From Lachnospiraceae bacterium (GTDB taxonomy: Bacteria > Bacillota > Clostridia > Lachnospirales > Lachnospiraceae), in contig JAGAQZ010000099.1 of NCBI GenBank assembly GCA_017622505.1, positions 1 through 44,385 of the forward strand: a DNA stretch of 44,385 bases, in the 5' to 3' direction. Position numbers and translations under genes: made by a program. This document shows, one piece after another, positions 7,813 through 14,230 of this stretch (position 1 is its first letter; every line of letters begins with the position of its first letter). Below the pieces are notes generated by a model. The model made no database searches and was not told the origin of the DNA. It worked only from the letters and a program-made list of their open reading frames with translations.

Positions 7813-8421
7813 TTATAAAAATCGACATAAAAACCCCGCTGTTGTTTCCGCCCAGCTGTAATTGCTCATATATTCACCGTTATATTGCTTGGCAATCAGC
7901 TTGTCCCCTGCCATAAGCTTGTAAAAGTCACAATCCAGCCCCGCAACGTCTATTGCCAGACAATTCCGCCTTCTTCGGATAAAACGGTCGCATTTGTGCT
8001 TTTTAAGGCTTTTCATAAGGTCTGATACAATGGTTTGAAACTGTCGTTGTAAGGAAAAATTATATTCTTTGTCTTCCCACAACACCGCACAGGCCTCTGC
8101 CGTAGTAACCGCTGCCCCGCGCCTGTCAATCAAATACGCCAGCAATTCTTTTGCTTTGGAACGGCCAAAGGATATTGGTACTCCCCTATAAAAAACTTCA
8201 AAATTTCCGAAGGTCTGTACTTTTAACAGATGCTCTTCACTCTGTTCTTCTTTTACGGTATTTACAATAATTACGGATATTTTATCTTCAGTAAGTGCCT
8301 GCGCATCAGCCAACGCCTCGTCAAAATGTTCGTACTCCCCCGCCACAGCCAAATCCGACTGTAAAAGACGTGCTTGAATATCAGCGTTGTCGCAGACTTC
8401 ATTTACGACAAATATCCTCAT
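7813..8421 (-). CDS. Response-regulator-like winged-helix (SARP/BTAD-type) protein with short receiver
   Basis: The start at 8421 (MRIFVVNE), preceded by AAGGAAAG, is preferred over an upstream in-frame codon at 8484. The 202-residue protein begins with only ~55 residues resembling the edge of a receiver domain (MRIFVVNE ... ISVIIVNTV). Next comes an OmpR/SARP-type winged-helix (LKVQTFGNFEVFYRGVPISFGRSKAKELLAYL). The tail NGEYMSNYSWAETTAGFL resembles the end of COG3947-type Clostridia response regulators. The phosphoacceptor Asp pocket of a full receiver is not seen, so it may act without a kinase. The target is unknown. It sits downstream of the terminator of the transglutaminase gene. Confidence 0.72.
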   Translation of the reverse strand: MRIFVVNEVCDNADIQARLLQSDLAVAGEYEHFDEALADAQALTEDKISVIIVNTVKEEQSEEHLLKVQTFGNFEVFYRGVPISFGRSKAKELLAYLIDRRGAAVTTAEACAVLWEDKEYNFSLQRQFQTIVSDLMKSLKKHKCDRFIRRRRNCLAIDVAGLDCDFYKLMAGDKLIAKQYNGEYMSNYSWAETTAGFLCRFL

Positions 8422-8482
8422 ACGCACTTTCCTTTTTATTTTATTTTCTCTTTGCTTATTTTCTCCCCCTTGTACTAATAGC

Positions 8483-8520
8483 AAAAAAACACCGCAATAA
8501 CCGTTTCGATTATTGCGGCA
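8483..8520 (-). terminator. Intrinsic terminator of the transglutaminase lipoprotein gene
   Basis: On the minus strand the stem CCGCAATAA...TTATTGCGG (arms 8518-8510 and 8500-8492) is followed by GTGTTTTTTTG. It lies 28 bp after the stop codon of the lipoprotein gene. Confidence 0.88.
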
Positions 8521-8547
8521 TTCTTACTGCCCTTATCTAAGCGTTTC

Positions 8548-11172
8548 TTACTTCATTACACAAAGCAGATTCATCTTGGCACCTGCATTCGCGTAATTTA
8601 CTTCGTGATCGTATACCAAATCCTTTAATACATCTTCCAACTCACTCTTGCTTACATCCGCAGGAATACGAATAACTGCGCAATCTGAAGTTTCAAGCTG
8701 CTCTGCAAGGATTTCATCGGCATCGGATAAATCATCCACTGCCCATCCGTTCATATAATAGTATTCTTTGGTATCATCATTTGCTGCATAGTAGGAAGAA
8801 TTCAGAAGTGCAGTATTGTCCGGAACCAAAATTCCCTTAATCTGCTCATCGCTTACATTACACAACGCATTGGTAAAAATGTCAATATCGTTGTTTGTGA
8901 CGTCGAGAACGCACCAGCTGTCATCAATTTTAACACGATTCCATTCGTGTGGCCCACCGTAAAGTGCACCAATTTCACAAACAGCATCCAAACCGGAAAT
9001 ACGTGCTACCATTATAAATGCTTCTGAATAACTCTCGCACACACCATAGTTGTTACAAAGAATGCCGTGGGGTGAATGAGAGTCAATAAACTGTTCCGTC
9101 AACAAAGAATCATCTACATCTCCGGTAGCCGTAGAATCATAATCATAAGATGCATTCATTCTAAAGTAATCGTTAATTGCAAGGACTTTGTCATAATCAG
9201 ACATTCCGTCTGTAATAATTTCATCTCTGATTGCATATGCTGCTTCTAATTCTTCTTTTGCTTTTGCAAATCGGACATCGGGTGTTTCTGCATATTTTAC
9301 CAGAATTGCCTGATATTCGGGTGAATAATTTACCTCTGTCAAAACACCGCAAATAGGATTCTGGCGGTATGCTTCAATAAACAATGCTGCTGTATATTCA
9401 AGATTTGCCGCATCCGGGAATACTTCCATAGGAACAGGGATTACTTCACTCTGTGCAATCAAACACATCGCCATCCATGCCTGCATATCATTGCATGCAA
9501 AAATCATCTCGCCAACTTTGTCACTTCCCAAGGCTTCAATATTAGCTTTTACAGGACCTGCTAATTCATTCATTAACTGAACCGGCTTGCTCATATCGTC
9601 AGTTGATACCTCAGGCGCAGGTTCTGACTCATCTTCAGATGCAACTTCTGTAGGCTCTTCCGATTCTTCTTCGGAAGGCTCTTCCGACTCTTCTTCGGAA
9701 GGCTCTTCTGACTCTTCTTCAGAAGGTTCTTCTGACTCTTCTTCAGAAGGTTCTTCCGACTCTTCTTCAGAAGGTTCTTCCGACTCTTCTTCAGAAGATT
9801 CTTCTGATGCAGTCTCATCTCCTGTCAAAACACCATCTTCCGATATTTCTTCGCGGAATGCATCAATAGCCTCTGCTAATTCCTCATCTTCGTTATAACT
9901 TATATTTACTTGAGGATCCGGTGAACTGCTGATTTTACCTAAAATTTCATCCTGTCTCTCTGTAATTACATTACTTTCCTCCATTACATCTTCATGAGTC
10001 ATACCATATAATGTGATAAAAAATTTATCAAATAAGGTATTTGCAACATGTGCTTTGATACTCATTTTATACTCATCGTCAGGATAAATATAAGTCTGCG
10101 CACCGTGATAATCGATTACCATCTGCTGAATGGAACCGTCTGCCATTTCCACATCTACATAAGTGGGAATATCTTCCACTGATGCAATATCTACTTGAAT
10201 GTTTGAATCTGCAATTCGATAGGGAAGTTTCATTGCAATGTCGCGCACGTCTACAAGATTACTTGTTCCGGACTGTTCGCCGTCTTCACCAACTGCAACT
10301 ACAAGGAAATAACCGTCTTCCATTTCATCATTATATTTTAAGGCGTAATTCATAAATTCTACGCCATCCAATGTAACCGCATCTCCGGAATAACCTGCAT
10401 CTTGGAAATCCTGCATAATCAATTGTGAATATTCATCCATTTCCTTCTGACTTTCAAATTCATCGGCCGATACGGAAGTTTCGGTAGTAACGCATTCTAC
10501 CGTATAACCATAGTCCATAAAATGCTCATACACTCTGTATTCTACGGCACCGGGTACTTCCTGCCAAGACAACATATAGCAATTGTTCTCATCCACGCTC
10601 TGAGTAACTACGGGTGCCTGCAAATCGTGTTCTATCGTAAAAGGTGTTACAACAGGACGTTCCAGTTCTTCACCGGTTTCCAAGTCAATGTACTGCACCA
10701 AATATAACTCGCTCATAGAACCCCAGGTTCCGTCATGAATATTGTTAGAACCGTCTTTGCTTAAATACAATGCGCCATACGGTGCCACACTAATTTTACC
10801 GTTATCATAAGTATTCCAGTTAAAATCCATTCCGCCTACATTGGCATAATCCGGACTGTTATACACTTTAAATGCTTCATGTGCCATCATCCCCGCTTCT
10901 TCACAACACTCAAACTCAAAAACATAATCTGCAGGCAGATTTAACATGGGCTGATTATAATCTTCCGGCAATTGGGAAGATGCATAATTTGTTGAAAGAT
11001 AGTCCATCAAATCCATATCTGTCTCAATTGTGGCATTACCTTCGGAAGATGCCTGCGGTGCCGTTACCGGTGCAGACGTAGCATTGTTCCCTCTACAGCC
11101 CGCCATAGGCGCAACAGCCATAACCATTGCAAGCATCGTTGCTGATACTCTCACTAGATTTTTTCTTTTCAT
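8548..11172 (-). CDS. Transglutaminase-like lipoprotein with acidic repeat linker
   Basis: The start at 11172 (MKRKNLVRV) is chosen because it gives a clean signal peptide with lipobox APMAGC. AAGGAG lies 12 bp upstream, which is somewhat far. Of the 874 residues, the N-terminal half contains beta-rich, FN3-like segments (QAPVVTQSVDENNCYMLSWQ). A repetitive Glu/Ser/Pro linker follows (six SEEESEEP-type units). The C-terminal part is a transglutaminase/protease-like domain, with the apparent triad Cys~711 (NNYGVCESYSEAF), His~741 (GGPHEWNRV) and Asp~755 (VLDVTNND). Such domains cross-link or hydrolyse peptide bonds at the cell surface. An ECF-type promoter motif at 11212-11241 places it in the regulon of the adjacent sigma factor, suggesting an envelope-stress role. 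Confidence 0.85.
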   Translation of the reverse strand: MKRKNLVRVSATMLAMVMAVAPMAGCRGNNATSAPVTAPQASSEGNATIETDMDLMDYLSTNYASSQLPEDYNQPMLNLPADYVFEFECCEEAGMMAHEAFKVYNSPDYANVGGMDFNWNTYDNGKISVAPYGALYLSKDGSNNIHDGTWGSMSELYLVQYIDLETGEELERPVVTPFTIEHDLQAPVVTQSVDENNCYMLSWQEVPGAVEYRVYEHFMDYGYTVECVTTETSVSADEFESQKEMDEYSQLIMQDFQDAGYSGDAVTLDGVEFMNYALKYNDEMEDGYFLVVAVGEDGEQSGTSNLVDVRDIAMKLPYRIADSNIQVDIASVEDIPTYVDVEMADGSIQQMVIDYHGAQTYIYPDDEYKMSIKAHVANTLFDKFFITLYGMTHEDVMEESNVITERQDEILGKISSSPDPQVNISYNEDEELAEAIDAFREEISEDGVLTGDETASEESSEEESEEPSEEESEEPSEEESEEPSEEESEEPSEEESEEPSEEESEEPTEVASEDESEPAPEVSTDDMSKPVQLMNELAGPVKANIEALGSDKVGEMIFACNDMQAWMAMCLIAQSEVIPVPMEVFPDAANLEYTAALFIEAYRQNPICGVLTEVNYSPEYQAILVKYAETPDVRFAKAKEELEAAYAIRDEIITDGMSDYDKVLAINDYFRMNASYDYDSTATGDVDDSLLTEQFIDSHSPHGILCNNYGVCESYSEAFIMVARISGLDAVCEIGALYGGPHEWNRVKIDDSWCVLDVTNNDIDIFTNALCNVSDEQIKGILVPDNTALLNSSYYAANDDTKEYYYMNGWAVDDLSDADEILAEQLETSDCAVIRIPADVSKSELEDVLKDLVYDHEVNYANAGAKMNLLCVMK
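9653..9796 (-). repeat. 24-bp tandem repeats encoding SEEESEEP-type linker
   Basis: Six consecutive 24-bp units (9653-9676 through 9773-9796) differ only at a few third positions. They encode a repeated 8-residue acidic unit of Ser, Glu and Pro. The unit length is a multiple of three, so copy-number change keeps the frame and would alter the spacer length between the beta-rich and transglutaminase regions. Confidence 0.92.
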
Positions 11173-11211
11173 AAAATGTGAATTCTCCTTTTTATTTTGT
11201 CCTTTTACACT

Positions 11212-11241
11212 TAACACTAATCAAGTTGTTCATTGGTTGCA
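11212..11241 (-). promoter_or_regulatory. ECF-type promoter of the transglutaminase lipoprotein
   Basis: Minus-strand TGCAACC (11241-11235), 16 bp, then AGTGTTA (11218-11212). It is one of three sites with the same sequence and identical spacing. It lies 40 bp upstream of the start codon at 11172. Confidence 0.7.
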
Positions 11242-11246
11242 ATTTT

Positions 11247-11618
11247 TTATTCTTTTCGTATATAAATCCACCAATAAACGGGAAATGCTACAAATTGCAA
11301 ACTGATAAAAGCACAACACCACACTGTTTTCAATCCCGGCTCCAATTTAGGATTTTTAAATGCATAAATACTAAAAACAATAATATCGGCTATACAAAAC
11401 GGTATTGCAAGAAATGCACAACCTTCAGCACAAAGAAACGTAACTATTGTCAAAAAACCCATAAAATTACTTTGTGCATCCGACAAATCAGTCCCTGTCA
11501 TCGAGTAAAACATACTAACCCCAAAAATAATAACGAGTACCATTAGAATGCTGCAACAACAAAAAAATAATAATCCCAGCGGCCCAAATGCAAGCACACC
11601 ATTCCAAAATTTTTTCAT
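11247..11618 (-). CDS. Small polytopic membrane protein of the ECF regulon
   Basis: This 123-residue protein of unknown family has about three or four hydrophobic segments: residues ~8-38 with CCCSILMVLVIIFGVSM, ~52-70, ~73-88 and ~97-118. Its ends are short and charged (MKKF, YIRKE). AGGAGG seven bases upstream fixes the start. Its promoter (11680-11709) matches those of the sigma factor and the transglutaminase lipoprotein, so it is a likely envelope-stress-induced membrane protein. The function is not recognisable. A 12-bp hairpin lies at the predicted 5' end of its transcript. Confidence 0.75.
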   Translation of the reverse strand: MKKFWNGVLAFGPLGLLFFCCCSILMVLVIIFGVSMFYSMTGTDLSDAQSNFMGFLTIVTFLCAEGCAFLAIPFCIADIIVFSIYAFKNPKLEPGLKTVWCCAFISLQFVAFPVYWWIYIRKE

Positions 11619-11641
11619 TTTACTTCCTCCTTAATGTCATC

Positions 11642-11671
11642 AGGCTTTCATCTCACATAAGATGAAAGCCT
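11642..11671 (-). other. Perfect 12-bp hairpin at the predicted 5' end of the 11247-11618 mRNA
   Basis: AGGCTTTCATCT (11642-11653) and AGATGAAAGCCT (11660-11671) pair around a 6-nt loop. There is no T tract on either side. It starts a few bases after the expected transcription start of the ECF-type promoter at 11680-11709, so it would cap the mRNA 5' end. It could instead be a weak 3' end for the sigma/anti-sigma transcript. Confidence 0.6.
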
Positions 11672-11679
11672 TATATCAA

Positions 11680-11709
11680 TAACACCAGACATTCTGTTAA
11701 AAGGTTGCA
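11680..11709 (-). promoter_or_regulatory. ECF-type promoter of the small membrane protein
   Basis: Minus-strand TGCAACC (11709-11703), TTTT plus 12 bp, then GGTGTTA (11686-11680). The spacing is exactly that of the sigma gene's own site at 12913-12942. The upstream AAAATTTT is also shared. Confidence 0.75.
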
Positions 11710-11747
11710 AAATTTTTTTGCCGATAATTTTAAATTGGCGACTTACA

Positions 11748-12404
11748 CTAATGCACTTTATACACCGTTTTCGTATCTTGCAATTTTAAATATCCTTTAT
11801 CCGACAACCAAAACTTAATTGTCAATCCGTCTTCAAATACAGCCTTGTAGTACATATCTTCGCCTGTGTATTCATCTTCCGTACATTCTGCATTCTGCAA
11901 TCGTTCCACAAGTTCCGCTGCATCCGCCTCGCTCATCAAATCTTGCTCATCAAAGTTCTCAGCATCTGTACAGTAAATCTTATCCAAGGTATCCCCGGTC
12001 ATATATAAAACAAATATGGTTAAAAGTTCTTCGTTACTCTTTGCATCCCCATACCAACTAAGGCCCGAGAAGTTCAATTCCACATAAGTTTCGGACATAT
12101 CCTGACCGGCCATCATTTCATTGTTCAAATCCAAAGAAATGTTATCCTGTGGCTCGGTTGTATCCTGTGCCATCTGATTTCCGTCCGGCATGGTGTCCGG
12201 ATTTGTTTTGCCGCGAAGAACCCCTGTCATAAAGCCGACGCTAACCACAAGCACCATCACTGCGGCTGCAACCAAAACACCCATATATCCGGACTTCTTC
12301 TTACGCTTCTTCTCCATATTCATTTGGGCGACAAGATACTTTTTAAAATTCTCATCTGCCTTGATTTCAGAAAATGACTTCTGATATTCGTCTTTAAAAT
12401 TCAT
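11748..12404 (-). CDS. Probable membrane-bound anti-sigma factor
   Basis: This 218-residue protein has a cytoplasmic N-terminal segment of ~37 residues, rich in Lys, then one membrane span (YMGVLVAAAVMVLVVSVGFM, ~40-60). An acidic outer region follows, ending in a compact domain (MYYKAVFEDGLTIKFWLSDKG). It overlaps the upstream sigma gene by 11 bp, the usual arrangement for an ECF sigma and its anti-sigma partner. No zinc-binding HxxxCxxC motif is visible, so it is not a ZAS-type anti-sigma. Assignment as the anti-sigma rests on topology and gene order. It could sense an envelope signal through the outer domain. Confidence 0.7.
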   Translation of the reverse strand: MNFKDEYQKSFSEIKADENFKKYLVAQMNMEKKRKKKSGYMGVLVAAAVMVLVVSVGFMTGVLRGKTNPDTMPDGNQMAQDTTEPQDNISLDLNNEMMAGQDMSETYVELNFSGLSWYGDAKSNEELLTIFVLYMTGDTLDKIYCTDAENFDEQDLMSEADAAELVERLQNAECTEDEYTGEDMYYKAVFEDGLTIKFWLSDKGYLKLQDTKTVYKVH

Positions 12405-12894
12405 ACTCTGCCCCCTTAAGCTTTTCCCTTAGCAATTCTCTGGCTCTGTGAAGTCTTGATTTGACCGCTGTTTCACTCATATTTAGGATATTGCAGATTT
12501 GTTTGATGGATAGTTCTTCATAATAAAACAAATGAACTACCACACGATATTTCTCAGGAATATCCATCACTGCATCGAAGACTTCACTCCAGTCTTCCTT
12601 GGTCTCTGCAGCCACTTCTCCCACTTCCTCAAGGCTTGCACGATGGCGAAACCAAGCTGTAGTCACAAAGGTATTTCCGGTATTTACCGCCACTTTAAGA
12701 AGCCACGCCTTCTGATGTTCTTCATCTCGAAAGGTATTCCCGGCCTTCGTATATTTGATATATTTTAAAAATACTTCCTGTGTAATATCCTGGGCATCGC
12801 TTACATTCTGCGTTCTGGAAAACGCAACTCTGTAAACCGTATCCGAATATTTCTCAATCAGCGCCTCCGCTGACATACTCTCATTTGCGATCAA
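12394..12894 (-). CDS. ECF-family RNA polymerase sigma factor
   Basis: The first in-frame ATG (12918) lies inside the promoter motif. The likely start is therefore TTG at 12894, six bases after AGGAGG, giving 166 residues. Region 2 reads ALIEKYSDTVYRVAFSRTQ with DAQDITQEVFLKYIKY, and region 4 has LSIKQICNILNMSETAVKSR as its helix-turn-helix. This is the sigma-70 ECF layout without regions 1 and 3. It should direct polymerase to TGCAACC-type promoters, including its own at 12913-12942. It overlaps the anti-sigma gene and so is translationally coupled to it. Confidence 0.92.
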   Translation of the reverse strand: MIANESMSAEALIEKYSDTVYRVAFSRTQNVSDAQDITQEVFLKYIKYTKAGNTFRDEEHQKAWLLKVAVNTGNTFVTTAWFRHRASLEEVGEVAAETKEDWSEVFDAVMDIPEKYRVVVHLFYYEELSIKQICNILNMSETAVKSRLHRARELLREKLKGAEYEF

Positions 12895-12912
12895 AATTGA
12901 CCTCCTCACCAT

Positions 12913-12942
12913 TAACACCGGTTAGCTATGTAAAAGGTTGCA
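12913..12942 (-). promoter_or_regulatory. Autoregulatory ECF-type promoter
   Basis: Minus-strand TGCAACC (12942-12936), TTTT plus 12 bp, then GGTGTTA (12919-12913). The AGGAGG of the sigma gene starts only 7 bases beyond it, so the leader would be extremely short, which also argues for the TTG start at 12894. Confidence 0.75.
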
Positions 12943-12965
12943 AAATTTTTAACATACTTTTCTAA

Positions 12966-13232
12966 TTAAATCCAATCCACATCTCCGCCGGTAATTGCAA
13001 GACTAAGCAAACCGTCCATCAACTCTACTTCATCGCCTTCTACCACACGAATCAGTTTCGCAGTTTCGGTATTCGTCGGCATCTCATCATCGGGTCCCAA
13101 CTCCATATCCGGCTCTTCACCGCAATATGGGCAAGTCATTACAGGCATTATTTTAAGCGACAAATAACGCATCCCGCAATCTTCACATTCATAAAATCCG
13201 CACACCTGCGTTCCGTCCGGTACAAAATACAT
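12966..13232 (-). CDS. Small zinc-ribbon protein
   Basis: This 88-residue protein has two CxxC pairs, CEDC at residues ~16-19 and CPYC at ~34-37, consistent with one zinc ribbon. An acidic C-terminal half (LGPDDEMPTNTETAKLIRVVEGDEVE) follows. AAGGAGAG precedes the ATG. It follows the terminator of the PH-like gene (13251-13284) by only ~19 bp, so it may be expressed by read-through or from a promoter I cannot see. The function is unknown. Confidence 0.72.
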   Translation of the reverse strand: MYFVPDGTQVCGFYECEDCGMRYLSLKIMPVMTCPYCGEEPDMELGPDDEMPTNTETAKLIRVVEGDEVELMDGLLSLAITGGDVDWI

Positions 13233-13250
13233 ATCCGCTCTCCTTTTATT

Positions 13251-13284
13251 TAAAAAGGATGGTACCTTGTTAAAAGTACCATCC
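13251..13284 (-). terminator. Intrinsic terminator of the PH-like-domain gene
   Basis: On the minus strand GGATGGTAC (13284-13276) pairs with GTACCATCC (13265-13257) and is followed by TTTTTA. It separates the 13330-14103 gene from the zinc-ribbon gene. Confidence 0.85.
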
Positions 13285-13329
13285 CCCTATTATTCATTTA
13301 AGGTACGTTCTACCCCATATTGTATACTC

Positions 13330-14103
13330 TTATAATTTGTATACTTCGCCATCTACAACCTTCATAACACCCTTAGAAACCAAACCATTCAAGATATCGG
13401 TTACTTCAGCAGGAGTGATGGTTCTGGGCATCTTCTTAGCAATATCGGAAACAGAAGTTTCTTTATCATCTGCTTCAGCAACAGCCTTGATGATTGTCTT
13501 CTCCATATCGGTGAGTGTGTTAACTGCAACATCAATACCATGTGCTTCAAATAACTCTTCATATTCTCTGTTTACTTCTGCAAGAATATCATCCAAGTTA
13601 CCCTGAGCTGCCTTCAAAGCTTCATGCTCCATCTGTCTGCGCATCTTTACTTCTGCCTGCTCTTCATAATCAGAGAAGATAGGTTTCTTAAACTTAGATG
13701 CCATCATAGGAGGAATAGGCTTAGTCAACAGATACTGATCACCGTACTTATATCCTTCGATACGCTCTGTAATATATGTATATACTTCCTGCATAAGTTC
13801 GTTAGATAATACATCTGTTTCTTCAAAAGTAAATGTATTCTCTGAATACTGGCTACCACCGCTATGTGCTCTCAAGCCCGGTGTTTCTAACTCAAGATAT
13901 CCGATCTTAAGTCCGGCTTTCTTAAATAATACACCAACACAATCTGAATAATAGATTGTCTTAATACTGTCAGATGCATTACTTGTAATGTTGCTTGTTA
14001 AAACAGTTCCTACTGTTGATGTAGATTTGATTTCGCACTTGTTGTCATAAATCAAAATGCTACGTCCTCTAACCCCGTGTAAAATACCTAAATAATTTGA
14101 CAT
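13330..14103 (-). CDS. Protein with DUF4429/bacterial-PH-like N-terminus and C-terminal helical region
   Basis: The start at 14103 (MSNYLGILHGVRGRS) is preferred over an upstream in-frame start at 14154 because GGGAGAGGA lies just before it. The 257-residue protein begins with a beta-rich, PH-like domain. Its ILHGVRGRSILIYDNKCEI and TIYYSDCVGVLFKKAGLKIGYLELETPG segments match what I know of DUF4429/SHOCT-associated domains. A charged helical middle follows (~150-200). The C-terminus (TDMEKTIIKAVAEA, DIAKKMPRTITPAEVTDIL, LVSKGVMKVVDGEVYKL) looks like a winged-helix fold. It is a single-gene unit with its own promoter at 14162-14191 and its own terminator. The function is unknown. Confidence 0.65.
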   Translation of the reverse strand: MSNYLGILHGVRGRSILIYDNKCEIKSTSTVGTVLTSNITSNASDSIKTIYYSDCVGVLFKKAGLKIGYLELETPGLRAHSGGSQYSENTFTFEETDVLSNELMQEVYTYITERIEGYKYGDQYLLTKPIPPMMASKFKKPIFSDYEEQAEVKMRRQMEHEALKAAQGNLDDILAEVNREYEELFEAHGIDVAVNTLTDMEKTIIKAVAEADDKETSVSDIAKKMPRTITPAEVTDILNGLVSKGVMKVVDGEVYKL

Positions 14104-14161
14104 TTGTTCCTCTCCCTTTAACATTAAATTTGCTTGGTACCCCATATGTACCACTGCCCAT

Positions 14162-14191
14162 ATTTTACCACAGATTACCCCTTTTGTTCAA
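14162..14191 (-). promoter_or_regulatory. Sigma-A promoter of the PH-like-domain gene
   Basis: Minus-strand TTGAAC (14191-14186), an 18-bp spacer and TAAAAT (14167-14162), about 58 bp upstream of the start codon. Confidence 0.65.
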
Positions 14192-14230
14192 GGGATATTT
14201 ACGTTTAAACACGATATTTTCATAATATTT

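Noticed and set aside
9587..9898. Plus-strand Ser/Asp-rich ORF opposite the acidic repeat linker.
   Set aside because: It is a by-product of the 24-bp repeats. It has no ribosome binding site and no domain.
11178..11546. Plus-strand ORF opposite the small ECF-regulated membrane protein.
   Set aside because: It covers the ECF-type promoter of the lipoprotein and has no ribosome binding site. The minus strand has AGGAGG and a shared promoter.
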